Part shown: positions 8,334-17,626 of the stretch, piece by piece | Layout of the letters: every line of letters starts with the position of its first letter | Numbering within the stretch: the first letter of the stretch is position 1 | Made by a program: the position numbers and the translations under genes | Notes under the pieces: generated by a model | Told to the model about the DNA's origin: nothing | The model's database searches: none | What the model saw: the letters and a program-made list of their open reading frames with translations, nothing else | NCBI RefSeq assembly: GCF_000055945.1 | Contig: NC_008013.1 | Location: 1 to 39,794 of the forward strand | DNA length: 39,794 nucleotides | DNA from: Lawsonia intracellularis PHE/MN1-00 | Lineage (GTDB): Bacteria > Desulfobacterota > Desulfovibrionia > Desulfovibrionales > Desulfovibrionaceae | Reading direction: 5' to 3'

Positions 8334-9464
8334 TTATTTAGTAATAACAAAGCGTATCCCATAACCTGTATTACACCACTTTTTTACTTCTTCAAATTTT
8401 TCTTTAAAATTTGGATCAATAGCAGATAAGCGTACAAAATTTTCCCCTACTTTTATAAGAGGATCAACTCCTCTAAATTTTGGTTTTATATTTAGCTCCC
8501 CTTGGCCAAAAGGGTATTCTTTAAAAATATTGTGTACATCTTTTAGATGTTTCATTCCTTTATTGATAAATTTATTATTACTAGATTCTAACAAATGTAA
8601 TACATTTTTATCAGTACCATATTTTATCTCTGATAGTGTAATAAGCTTTATTTTTAAAGCTTCTTTCAAGATTTCAGTGAAATATTCATAAAAAGCAAAA
8701 TTCCATGGAGCTCCATAAAGTTCTTGAGTAAATTCTAAAGATAGCATTCCTATAATTTTTGCAGGTTTTTTATTTAAAAAGAACCAAATACCATCTTGAA
8801 ATTTTAAATTATCTATAACCATTTTAGCTTGATTGCAGGATATTTTTTCTACAATAACACCAGTATGCAGGAGATATTGGATACGATCAGCACAAAGGTT
8901 AGGTAAAGGTTGTTCTAGAGCACTGTAAGAAGGATTGTCAGGATCAAGATCTTTAAGAAATATCCCATAAGGTTCTGTTACTTTTTGAACGTGCATTGTT
9001 TTTAAAAATTTTAAATGTATTGTATCTTGATAAGATTTTTCTAAATTACTTTTATAAAGTAAGTGATCAGCAATATGTGAAAAAACAGTATGTGATACAT
9101 CATGAAGTAACCCTGCAACTTGTTCATTCAAGGGAGCATTTGCTTTTTGTAATAAAGCTAATACTCCTATGCTATGTTCATACCTATTGAAGTAAGGCAT
9201 ATATCCAAAATATGTTATTGGTCCAGATTGATCAACATACTTTAACCGTTGGAGTGTATTGTGTTCTATAATTTTTTTTAAAATAGGGTGTTCAAAAGTA
9301 CATTCCCCCCATACTGTCTGTATGGTAACAGTTCCCAAAGCTTGTTGTAATAATGTGCCAAGAATAAAAGTAGTACTAAGTAAAGTAATAGTAATAAACT
9401 TTAAAAAAATTGTATTATATCCTTTTATTAAGGATTGATGTCTTTTTTTAGAAAAAAAACTCAC
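8334..9464 (-). CDS. exported HD-domain phosphohydrolase (SAMHD1/COG1078-like)
   Basis: 376 residues, GTG start at 9464 with GGAG nine bases upstream. Residues 19-40 are strongly hydrophobic after a basic N-terminus, and QALG followed by TV (about residue 44) is a plausible signal-peptidase site. The mature part matches the HD-superfamily pattern of SAMHD1-like dNTP triphosphohydrolases: WGECTFEHPILKKIIEH, TLQRLKYVDQSG, NRYEHSIGV (H97), then AGLLHDVSHTVFSH (H121-D122, H125, H130) and CADRIQYLLH (D193), so H...HD...D is complete. Such enzymes hydrolyse dNTPs or other nucleotides and are normally cytoplasmic. With a signal peptide this one would act in the periplasm, at the surface or, if exported further, in the host. 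It sits alone between two autotransporter genes. Substrate unknown. Confidence 0.8.
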   Translation of the reverse strand: MSFFSKKRHQSLIKGYNTIFLKFITITLLSTTFILGTLLQQALGTVTIQTVWGECTFEHPILKKIIEHNTLQRLKYVDQSGPITYFGYMPYFNRYEHSIGVLALLQKANAPLNEQVAGLLHDVSHTVFSHIADHLLYKSNLEKSYQDTIHLKFLKTMHVQKVTEPYGIFLKDLDPDNPSYSALEQPLPNLCADRIQYLLHTGVIVEKISCNQAKMVIDNLKFQDGIWFFLNKKPAKIIGMLSLEFTQELYGAPWNFAFYEYFTEILKEALKIKLITLSEIKYGTDKNVLHLLESSNNKFINKGMKHLKDVHNIFKEYPFGQGELNIKPKFRGVDPLIKVGENFVRLSAIDPNFKEKFEEVKKWCNTGYGIRFVITK

Positions 9465-10435
9465 CAGTTAATACTCCATCTTTAATTGGTTATTTAGTAT
9501 TATTCAATGTAATAAAAATAACTTGTAATATTACAAGCTATTTTTATTAAAAGTGTTGTTTATAAAAAAGTTTTACTTTAAAAAAGTAACGTAGTTATAA
9601 AAATTCTTTGTTATACAACAAAGATTTCATATAGAATTTTTTTATTGAAGACAAGATATGTGTTTTTATACTATGTTAACTAAAGATAGATACCTTAATT
9701 TTATTTAATAGTAGGCTTTATTACATATTATTTACTAAACTAGCTCTTTAAGTTAAAGAGCAAAGGGGATTATTTTTATCCTATGAGTAAAGAGGTTATT
9801 AACAGTAGCAGTTTTTACATTGAAACTTGGTAACATATTTTAAATATTGGCTTATCCTTAAGTAGAATAACCTAACAAGACTTAGCTGTTATTATGCTAA
9901 AAATATATAAATTTTTATTTAAGAAATAATTTTTTGTTATCGTTACTCTACAAGTAGTTGCATTGTGTTCTATAGTAAACAAGCCTAAATATTTTAAGCA
10001 AAAAAAGCTGTTATATTAATAAGTTATTAATACAAAAAAATATTTTGACAAATGATATTTTAATATTATTTAGTCATTTGTAAGAAAAAATATTATTTAT
10101 AATTATACTAGTACATTAAAATCTATCTTACTTGTTTTTAATGTATAAAATAGCATAAAGAAGGTTATTCATAAGAATAATATAAGAAAGCTTAGAAAGG
10201 TTTTATCTACAATTCAATTTATTATTTAGTAAAAATGGTTTTCAATATAAGTCTACAATAGACTACAGATAATTTTAACATACATTAGGGCATTTTTATA
10301 TCTCTATTACGTATTTTTTTAAGATGAAAATACGTAAATCTTAGAAGGTATTATATAGTAGCATACATAATAGTATTGCTATCTACTTACCATACTACTT
10401 TATCAAAAATTTTTTATCTACTATAAAGGATATAT
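9465..10435. promoter_or_regulatory. 970-bp divergent control region with several hairpins
   Basis: It lies between two divergently transcribed genes (HD enzyme and coiled-coil autotransporter). Hairpins seen: 9511-9528/9531-9548 (18 bp, one mismatch, flanked by A and T runs); TCTTTGTT/AACAAAGA at 9605-9612/9617-9624; GCTCTTTAA/TTAAAGAGC at 9743-9751/9753-9761; and TTACGTATTTT/AAAATACGTAA at 10307-10317/10327-10337, about 100 bp before the autotransporter start. No ORF is supported. The first looks like a bidirectional terminator and the last like an operator or leader hairpin. Confidence 0.45.
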
Positions 10436-12607
10436 ATGATAGTAAATAAGCTGTCAATCTTTATCTATAACTATACTACTAAAGTACGACATTATATTAA
10501 TTGTATCTACCATACTTGTGTATCTTATAGTCAAATTTTTCGAAGTTGGCTTTGGTATCGTCGACAATTAAGAATAGGATTACTTTTCTTTTTATATTTA
10601 GTTAGTGTTTATGGCTTATCATTTTCGAAAAGTCCTGAAGAAAATGAAGAAGAAGCTAAAGGACGTCAACGGGTACAAGCAATGGAACTTAGCTTTCATA
10701 ATGCAGCAATTAGTCAAGAAGTAAATGAGACTGTATCTTCAATGGAAGCCGAACTTGAAGAAGAATCAGCATATGCTACAGAATTAGAGATCCTTGTAGA
10801 TGAAACAGTAAAAACATTTTTTGAAACTACTGATATAGTAACTGATGATGTGGTATCAGTTATGTTGCAAGGTATTGATGAAACGGCTTCTGATTTAGAA
10901 AATTCAGAAGTAAGAGCTAGAAAAAATTTAGAAAAACTTAAACAGCTTACAGAGCACAAAAAATTTTTGATTGGTCAAAATAAGCTAAGACTTTCTAATC
11001 ATTGTTGTCGATTACAGGAAGTTATACTAGAAAATTCTGATATTACTCATCTAGAAGATGCTGTTAAAAGGAATAGACAAAGGCTAGCTCACCAAGAAGT
11101 CATGCTAAAACAACTAGAAGAAATATGTAGTAGAACTCAAGAGAAGCAGCTTTTTCAGGAGGAGAGAAATAATAGTATTATGGCTGAGGTTGCTTCATTA
11201 GAAGATCTTTTTTATACACAGTGCTCTGGAGAGGAAGATCATGATGAAAATACTGCTTCTACTGAGGGTAATTATACTCAGGAGGGAAGTTTTGATGATA
11301 TGCCACCTTTAGAAGGAGAGGAAGATGAGGATATTACTGATCAACCTCAACCTCTAAGTCTTCAGGAGAATCAAGGGAACCAAAGCAGTACTATACAAGA
11401 GGATCAAGAAGGTAATAGTTCACAAGGAGGGTCTGTATCAGGACCACATTTTATGTCAAGCTCGGGTTCTAATAATTCCCAAGGGGGAGCTAGTGGTGGA
11501 ACATCTACATTAATTCCTGGCTATAATGTACATAGTCAAATGAGCTCACTACAGGGATTACAATGTGTCCTTTTATCTGCTGTTGAACAAGTAGCAGAGA
11601 ATTTAAAAGTATTAATATTAAAAGCAATAAATGTATCAAAAGAAAATAAGTTCAATGTAGCAAGTTTTAACTACAGAACGTCTAAGAAAAATACTTCTTC
11701 TCAGAAACATTTTTCTGCAAATGTTCCAGCAAATAAACAAGGAGTAGATAGTAGGATAGTTTCCTCTTTAGACAAGTTTCATGTATTTGCTGTTATGGAT
11801 AGCTATTTAATGAATTTAGAAAGTAAAGTTCGTTCAGGCCAATTAGGTATTATCACAAATATTTTTTCAGATTTATCTATAGGCTTGGCTTATGCTCATA
11901 ACAATAGCTCATCTAAAGAACATATTGGGGCAATGTTTGGTTCAGTTATAGGGTCAGCAAAAGCAAAGATGAATACTAATGCACTTTCAGCCATTTTCAT
12001 ATGGAACACTAATAAGACAGGTTTTTCTGGTTGTATTTCAAGTTATTATGGCTGGGGGCAGATGAAAAATGCTAGACAATATTTGCATACTGAAGAAATC
12101 ATAAGTTCTAAAGGGTCTCCTGATATTATGTTAGGAGGGGGACTTATCCAATTAGGATATAATTGTTTTATTTCAAAATCAGTAATGATTACTCCCTATA
12201 TTGAATATCTTTTTATAACAACAGGCTGGAAAGAATATAATGAAATTACAGGTACTTTGCCTTCTCATATAAGCAGTACTAAGGAGCAGTTGATTAGTAA
12301 GAACATTGGTATTAGAAGTCGTATAAATCTTATGGGAAATTCTCAACTTCAAACATGGGTTACAGGTGCTTTTGGACAACGTAAGCTAGGTACGATTACT
12401 GCTCAACCATTGAAATCGACCAACTCTATATATAAAGCTATGGTCCAAAAAGCTAAAAATAAATATGTTCAAGGGGAAGGAGGTCTCTCATATGAAATTA
12501 TAGTTACAAATAATTGTAAAATTGGCCTAAGTGGAGATGTCCAGTTTGAAAAGAATAGACCATTGAAGAACGGTAATGTGAGATGTTTTTTTCACCTTAC
12601 ATACTAA
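10436..12607 (+). CDS. autotransporter-like protein with coiled-coil passenger
   Basis: 723 residues, ATG at 10436 with AAAGGA five bases upstream. It has a long basic N-terminus (about 45 residues) followed by one hydrophobic segment (residues 47-62), resembling the extended signal peptides of large secreted proteins. Residues about 68-260 are charged heptad-like helix (SMEAELEEESAYATELEIL; NRQRLAHQEVMLKQLEEI). Residues 265-358 are low-complexity Glu/Asp/Gln/Ser/Gly linker. From GYNVHSQMSSLQGLQ (about 362) a helix leads to a C-terminal domain (about 445-723) with alternating strands, YYGWGQMKN and ITPYIEYLF, ending in HLTY. That part matches the protein encoded at 33665 throughout. I infer an outer-membrane barrel that displays a coiled-coil stalk. 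Standard domain detection may miss it. Confidence 0.75.
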   Translation: MIVNKLSIFIYNYTTKVRHYINCIYHTCVSYSQIFRSWLWYRRQLRIGLLFFLYLVSVYGLSFSKSPEENEEEAKGRQRVQAMELSFHNAAISQEVNETVSSMEAELEEESAYATELEILVDETVKTFFETTDIVTDDVVSVMLQGIDETASDLENSEVRARKNLEKLKQLTEHKKFLIGQNKLRLSNHCCRLQEVILENSDITHLEDAVKRNRQRLAHQEVMLKQLEEICSRTQEKQLFQEERNNSIMAEVASLEDLFYTQCSGEEDHDENTASTEGNYTQEGSFDDMPPLEGEEDEDITDQPQPLSLQENQGNQSSTIQEDQEGNSSQGGSVSGPHFMSSSGSNNSQGGASGGTSTLIPGYNVHSQMSSLQGLQCVLLSAVEQVAENLKVLILKAINVSKENKFNVASFNYRTSKKNTSSQKHFSANVPANKQGVDSRIVSSLDKFHVFAVMDSYLMNLESKVRSGQLGIITNIFSDLSIGLAYAHNNSSSKEHIGAMFGSVIGSAKAKMNTNALSAIFIWNTNKTGFSGCISSYYGWGQMKNARQYLHTEEIISSKGSPDIMLGGGLIQLGYNCFISKSVMITPYIEYLFITTGWKEYNEITGTLPSHISSTKEQLISKNIGIRSRINLMGNSQLQTWVTGAFGQRKLGTITAQPLKSTNSIYKAMVQKAKNKYVQGEGGLSYEIIVTNNCKIGLSGDVQFEKNRPLKNGNVRCFFHLTY

Positions 12608-12771
12608 TCTGATATTATTTTATAATTGATTCAATATATAGTGATTACTCCCTATTTTAAAAGATACAATAGTTCTTTATGTCTTTTTTTAATATTATTA
12701 GAGGATAACATGGGATTTTTACTTTAACCTATTTGTAATAATTAGGTATTCATTTTCTTTTAATAAATTTT

Positions 12772-14652
12772 TTATGGTAAATATTGATGAAGCCATTCTT
12801 CAAAGCTTAAAAGTGACCATATAAAAAGACGCCTATTGGCATTTCCTTCCAGATGTTCAGTTACAAGCTCATGGACTACTTTACGATCAAAGTACTCATA
12901 AAGGCGTACATTTTGTGAAAATAAATATCGATGGACAAAGTCTATACTTTCGCCCCTGAACCAAGAAGCATCTGGTGCTGAAAATCCTTGTTTAACAGCC
13001 TCAATAATGTGAGTTGGGACATATCGTTCCATTGCTCTGCGAAGGAGCCATTTACCATCATTTGTTTTTTTATAATAGCGGCTAGCTTTAGCTGATTCAT
13101 TTTCGTTGATTCTTAATGTTTCATTGAGTCTATGAATTTTACACCTTACAGGTAAACGCATAGCAAAATCAACAAGGTCATTATCAAGAAATGGAAGGCG
13201 TGTTTCCAAACTGTGTGCCATAGAAAGTTTATCTTCTACAACTAGTAATCCATGTAAGAAAGTTTTAGCTTCAAAATAGAGGGAACGATTAATACTTTCT
13301 TCATGACTGGTTACAGGAGAATTATTATCACCAAATATATTACGAAAAATATCACGTGTCCGTACATGACGAACATGAGTTTCAATAGGTTTGAACATGC
13401 TTAGTAGATATCGATTAGGTATAAGTCGTTGCCAGAATAAATAATAACGATCAATATACTTTTCAAAACTATTTTCTCCTTTTTCTCCAAGAGCTCTATA
13501 ATAACGCCAAGGATATCCACCAAAAAGTTCATCACTACCAGTACCAGCTAGAACAACTTTAACAAATTTTGAGACCAGGTGTGCTATACAAAAATTGGGA
13601 TAACTTTGTCCTGTCCGTGGTTCTTCTATATGCCAAGCTAAACGAGGAAATACTCGTTCCATATCTCCAGATTTTAGGACCATTTCATAGTGTTCTGTTT
13701 TGAATAGATAAGACATTGCTTCTGCTGCATTACGTTCATCAAAAGCAAGTTCTAACCCTGAAATGGAATGGAGATCAAAGCCACAAGTAAATGATTTAAT
13801 ATATGGGAAACGTTTAGAAGCTAAAGCTGTAATTGAACCTGAATCCATTCCTCCAGATAAATAAGTACCTAGCTCAACATCACTTTGCAGCTGACGCTGT
13901 ACAGCCTGCTGAATAAGATATGTTAATTCTTCTTCATACTCTTTATCAGAATGGATATTCTTACTTTCATCAAAGCAATAATCCCAATATTGTGAAAAAG
14001 TAAGTTGGCCTGTATTTAAAGGTAAAATAGCATAGTGCCCAGGAGGGAATATATAGACATTATGCAGTAATGTTTTATCTGTTAGAATATTTTGAAAAGT
14101 AAAATATTCTAGTAGGGCTTCATAATCTAATTTCGTACAGAATTGTGGATAACGTAAGAAGGCTTTTGCCTCTGAACTAAATAAAAAGTTATTTTGGATG
14201 ATAGTATAGTATAATGGTTTTATACCATAACGATCACGAGCTATAAATATTTGTTTTCGAATAACATCGTATATAACAAAGACAAACATTCCATTAAATT
14301 TTGTTACACATTGCGCTCCCCACTGAATATAAGCATGAAGAATGACTTCTGTGTCACTACGGCTAATAAATGTATGTCCTAATTTTATTAGCTCTCGTCG
14401 GATTTCTTCAAAGTTATAAATTTCACCATTATATACTATAGTAAAAAGTTTATCTGAAGTAGACATTGGTTGTGCTGCAGCGTCCGTTAGATCAAGAATT
14501 GCGAGCCGACAGTGCCCAAGTGCTATACATCCATCAACTACAACATTTGCCTTGTCTGGGCCACGATGTCTAATAGCATCGAGCATATGACTTAATACTT
14601 CTTTTGAAGGTTTGTCTCCATCTAAACAAATTATGCCACAAACTCCACACAT
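12772..14652 (-). CDS. asnB: asparagine synthetase, glutamine-hydrolysing (AsnB type)
   Basis: 626 residues starting MCGVCGI, so the catalytic Cys2 of the class II glutamine amidotransferase is exposed after Met removal. The glutaminase half shows LGHCRLAILDLT and YNGEIYNFEEIR. The synthetase half has the pyrophosphate loop YLSGGMDSGS, GTGSDELFGGYPWRYYR and LETRLPFLDNDLVDFAM. It amidates a carboxyl group using glutamine and ATP, classically Asp to Asn, but homologues in glycan clusters amidate sugar acids or peptide carboxylates. Last gene of the minus arm, 15 bp after the deacetylase. Complete and of normal length. In this setting amidation of a surface glycan or small molecule is as likely as Asn supply. 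Confidence 0.9.
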   Translation of the reverse strand: MCGVCGIICLDGDKPSKEVLSHMLDAIRHRGPDKANVVVDGCIALGHCRLAILDLTDAAAQPMSTSDKLFTIVYNGEIYNFEEIRRELIKLGHTFISRSDTEVILHAYIQWGAQCVTKFNGMFVFVIYDVIRKQIFIARDRYGIKPLYYTIIQNNFLFSSEAKAFLRYPQFCTKLDYEALLEYFTFQNILTDKTLLHNVYIFPPGHYAILPLNTGQLTFSQYWDYCFDESKNIHSDKEYEEELTYLIQQAVQRQLQSDVELGTYLSGGMDSGSITALASKRFPYIKSFTCGFDLHSISGLELAFDERNAAEAMSYLFKTEHYEMVLKSGDMERVFPRLAWHIEEPRTGQSYPNFCIAHLVSKFVKVVLAGTGSDELFGGYPWRYYRALGEKGENSFEKYIDRYYLFWQRLIPNRYLLSMFKPIETHVRHVRTRDIFRNIFGDNNSPVTSHEESINRSLYFEAKTFLHGLLVVEDKLSMAHSLETRLPFLDNDLVDFAMRLPVRCKIHRLNETLRINENESAKASRYYKKTNDGKWLLRRAMERYVPTHIIEAVKQGFSAPDASWFRGESIDFVHRYLFSQNVRLYEYFDRKVVHELVTEHLEGNANRRLFIWSLLSFEEWLHQYLP

Positions 14653-14667
14653 AATTTACATCTCTTT

Positions 14668-15459
14668 TTAATAATTTTGGCTAATAGAATTAATAGTCCT
14701 AAAAGAGGGGAAGGGGGGGAATGAATTTATTACTGATTCTATAAGACGCTCAAAATAATCTTTAACTCCAAAGAGGGTTTTATTAGCAAATTTGTTACAA
14801 TCTTCAGGAGTAACATCAGGTATATTATAAAATTTTCGTAAATTACTATATTGTTCAGGACTACAACTATTAAGTGCAATATGAATAGGATGAAAGTTAA
14901 AAATATATACACCAGGTAAGGCGCTATTAAATAGGGGTGTTAACCATCTTTGAGGTTCAAGAATAGCAATATCGTCTTCCCATATGCAAGAGAAGTGTAG
15001 TAATGAACGTCCATGAGGAGAAAATCGAATAGGTACAGGTTGTAACCCTATATGTCCTGGTAAAAAAGTAGAAACTTCATTACAAATAGATGGAACTTGT
15101 TCTTCAATATAAACAAAAAGTCTACTATCACGATAAAGACTATGAGAACGTATAGACTTAGCTTCTGGAACAATTTGAAGATATGATTTTAATATATTTT
15201 GATAAAAAAGTGTATTATCTTTTTTTATATTATGATTAACTAAAAAGTTTGGATGAATACCGAGTTCAAAGCGATCATTAGATGCTATTTTTTTTAAGAT
15301 AGGACTTGTATTTGTAACAAAAAAAGTAGCTGTAATGTCAAATTGTAAACAGAGTTCAAAACATAATGCAATACACCAATCTGGTGCCCAGTCTGTATCA
15401 AAAGTGATTGCAATTGCATTTTGCGTTTGTATGGGATTACCAAAACAATCAGTTAGCAT
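14668..15459 (-). CDS. polysaccharide deacetylase-like (NodB homology)
   Basis: 263 residues. The motif order of carbohydrate esterase family 4 is recognisable: AITFDTDWAPDW (motif 1, TFDTD), ATFFVTN, ELGIHPNF (His ligand), IRSHSLY (motif 3 Arg-x-His-Ser) and a late FNFHPIHIALNS. These enzymes remove N- or O-acetyl groups from sugars using a metal held by Asp and two His. No signal peptide, so it should act in the cytoplasm on a precursor. The start overlaps the methyltransferase stop by 7 bp, suggesting coupling. A run of seven C (coding strand; 14713-14719) near the 3' end could shift only the last dozen residues. Confidence 0.75.
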   Translation of the reverse strand: MLTDCFGNPIQTQNAIAITFDTDWAPDWCIALCFELCLQFDITATFFVTNTSPILKKIASNDRFELGIHPNFLVNHNIKKDNTLFYQNILKSYLQIVPEAKSIRSHSLYRDSRLFVYIEEQVPSICNEVSTFLPGHIGLQPVPIRFSPHGRSLLHFSCIWEDDIAILEPQRWLTPLFNSALPGVYIFNFHPIHIALNSCSPEQYSNLRKFYNIPDVTPEDCNKFANKTLFGVKDYFERLIESVINSFPPFPSFRTINSISQNY

Positions 15460-16469
15460 TGTCTCTTTGCAACAACTGTAATGCCTGATAATTCTGTCTT
15501 CATAGAAAGAATATTCAGGTTAAGTTCATCACACCATTGAGAAATTTGCTCTGGTGTCTGCCGATGAGCATTTTGTGGGGCATACCAGTCAAAGTTAATA
15601 TGTTGCATTGCATCAAAATCTAGCTCTTTTGCATAGAATGCTTTTAAAATGTACCAATAAAAAAATTCTTGAAGTTTTATTTTACCAGCTGGGACATCTA
15701 ATAATTCTATCCCATTAGGAAGATTAAGTTCCATATTAGATTCTCCAAGTTGAATCCCTAATTCTGTTAATGGTTTTAAAGCATCCCATGCCTGTTTAGG
15801 AGACAGTTTATGTAATTGTTCTCTTAAATAATCATCTGAAAACTCTCGAATAGGACTTTTTTTAGCATAAACATAAAAAAGAAATAAGCCTCCATTACGT
15901 AAAAGAGGAGTTAATTTTGTTATGGCTTCTTTTGTAGAATCTGTATGATGTAACACTCCTTCTGAAAAGATGATATCTATACTTTCAGGTTTAAAGGGAA
16001 GATCCATTAAATTTTCTTGTAAGAATATACCATCATAGCCTGCATCCTGTATGCGTCTACGTGCTATTGTAATAGCATCAGAGATATCGACACCAATATA
16101 ATTTAATTGATGAAAACAATCTCCCAAAAGTTCTAATGTAGAAAATGCTGCTCCACAACCAGCATCTAAAAATATAGGGTGGTCTTGGATAGCCTTTAAA
16201 TATATATATATATAGTCATAACGGCTTTTTAACCATTCTTGTGTTTTTTTTAGCAATGCTGGTGAAGTGTATGTTTTCTCTTGGTTCCATTTATAACTAA
16301 ATATATTACTTGTTTGAAGTTGTTTGTTACTATTAGAATTAGTTGTTGATTTCCACACTCCATCGTCCATAATATATTTTTTTTGTCTATCAGCACTAAG
16401 AAGTATATCATTTTTTAAAAAACAACCGGTATTTTTTTTAAACCATTCAGGCAATGATATCAAAGACAT
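15453..16469 (-). CDS. SAM-dependent methyltransferase, class I
   Basis: 338 residues. The first 90 or so lack a recognised domain. Then comes the SAM-binding core: PIFLDAGCGAAFSTLELLG (motif I), NYIGVDISDAITIARRRIQD (acidic end of strand 2), FLQENLMDLPFKPESIDIIF and EGVLHHT (motif II/III region). The C-terminal part (ELNLPNGIELLDVP, then INFDWYAP) is typical of methyltransferases in O-antigen clusters. It overlaps the downstream deacetylase by 7 bp and follows the aminotransferase by 12 bp. A (TA)7 tract at 16201-16214 codes for YIYIYL. Acceptor unknown; a sugar amine, hydroxyl or carboxyl is likely from context. Confidence 0.8.
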   Translation of the reverse strand: MSLISLPEWFKKNTGCFLKNDILLSADRQKKYIMDDGVWKSTTNSNSNKQLQTSNIFSYKWNQEKTYTSPALLKKTQEWLKSRYDYIYIYLKAIQDHPIFLDAGCGAAFSTLELLGDCFHQLNYIGVDISDAITIARRRIQDAGYDGIFLQENLMDLPFKPESIDIIFSEGVLHHTDSTKEAITKLTPLLRNGGLFLFYVYAKKSPIREFSDDYLREQLHKLSPKQAWDALKPLTELGIQLGESNMELNLPNGIELLDVPAGKIKLQEFFYWYILKAFYAKELDFDAMQHINFDWYAPQNAHRQTPEQISQWCDELNLNILSMKTELSGITVVAKRQC

Positions 16470-16481
16470 AAATCAATCCTA

Positions 16482-17606
16482 TTACATTAGGTTACTACTA
16501 GATAAATTTTCAGCCAGTATAGATATAACTTCTTTTTGCTCAGCTACTGTCATTGTATGGAATAAAGGTAACGTACAACAATGTGTAAAAGCTTTCTGAC
16601 TACCATTCATTTCTCCTTTTATTTTACAAAGTGGATGTTGTTGAAAGACTGGTTGTAGATGAAGTGCATAAGTTCCAATTTGGATTTCTATTCCTGCTTT
16701 CCGCATGTGATCTAAAAGTTGATCTCTTTGAGGAGTAATAATACAAAAGCTTTGCCAAGCATGAGTGCTATGACTGGTTGTTTCTGGGATCTCTATAGGA
16801 AGTGACTTTAACAGTTCTTTGTATAATTGAACTTGTGTAGCCCGTTGTTTGAGGATGGAGTCAATAAGTTGTATTTGTCCTTCTCCTATTGCAGATTGTA
16901 TATTAGAAAGTTTATAATTTGTGCCAAGTTGTATAAAAATAGTTTCTCCTTTTAGCTTTTTTGAGATATCCATACCAAAATGTTTAATCGACTGGATAGA
17001 TTCAGCTAACTCTTTATTATTAGTTGTTATCATTCCACCTTCACCAGTCGTAATATTTTTTCTAGGATGCATACTAAATACAGCAGCATCTCCCCAAGCT
17101 CCGGTTTTGATATTACGAAACTGTGAACCTAAAGAACAAGCTGCATCCTCTATGATATTTATATTGGGGTATTCTTTTTTTATACAAAGTAATTCATCCC
17201 AGTTAAGAGGATTCCCAAAAAGGGAGACAGGGATGATAGCTTTAGTCTTGGCTGTAATAGCTTGTTTTATGGCATTATAGTCTATTAACATAGTATTTGG
17301 AGATATATCGACAATAACAGCAGTTGCACCAAGTAACATAGGTGCAAATGCTGTAGCAGGATAGGTATAGTCAGGAACAATGACTTCATCCCCAGGTCCA
17401 ATATGTAGAGCACGGAGAACAAGTTCAAGTCCTGTTGTGCAAGAAGTAACTCCTATAGCATACGATGTCCCTATATATTGAGTAAAAGCTTTTTCTAATC
17501 GTTGTGTGTAGATCCCTTCTGTTAACACCCCTGAATTAAGAACATCTAAAACATTTTTTTTGGATGAGTTTGGTATATAAGGTTTCATTAATGGTATTCG
17601 GAACAT
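16482..17606 (-). CDS. DegT/DnrJ/EryC1/StrS aminotransferase (first copy)
   Basis: 374 residues, starting MFRIPLMKPYIP. PLP-fold type I signatures: GVTSCTTGLELVLRALHIGPGDEVIVP, of which IGPGDEVIVP is diagnostic, then IIEDAACSLGS (Asp154) and HPRKNITTGEGGM with the Schiff-base Lys183. These enzymes transfer an amino group to a keto-sugar, giving amino sugars such as 4-amino or 3-amino deoxyhexoses. Second-to-fourth gene of the minus arm, with 12-20 bp spacers. Intact, with no homopolymer at the IGPGDEV position, unlike the second copy at 22569. Confidence 0.9.
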   Translation of the reverse strand: MFRIPLMKPYIPNSSKKNVLDVLNSGVLTEGIYTQRLEKAFTQYIGTSYAIGVTSCTTGLELVLRALHIGPGDEVIVPDYTYPATAFAPMLLGATAVIVDISPNTMLIDYNAIKQAITAKTKAIIPVSLFGNPLNWDELLCIKKEYPNINIIEDAACSLGSQFRNIKTGAWGDAAVFSMHPRKNITTGEGGMITTNNKELAESIQSIKHFGMDISKKLKGETIFIQLGTNYKLSNIQSAIGEGQIQLIDSILKQRATQVQLYKELLKSLPIEIPETTSHSTHAWQSFCIITPQRDQLLDHMRKAGIEIQIGTYALHLQPVFQQHPLCKIKGEMNGSQKAFTHCCTLPLFHTMTVAEQKEVISILAENLSSSNLM

Positions 17607-17626
17607 AAGTTACTTTTTACAAAGAT

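Noticed and set aside
14713-14719. Seven-base G run (C on the coding strand) in the deacetylase as a phase switch
   Set aside because: Short and only about a dozen codons from the end; slippage would alter little. Kept only as a note.
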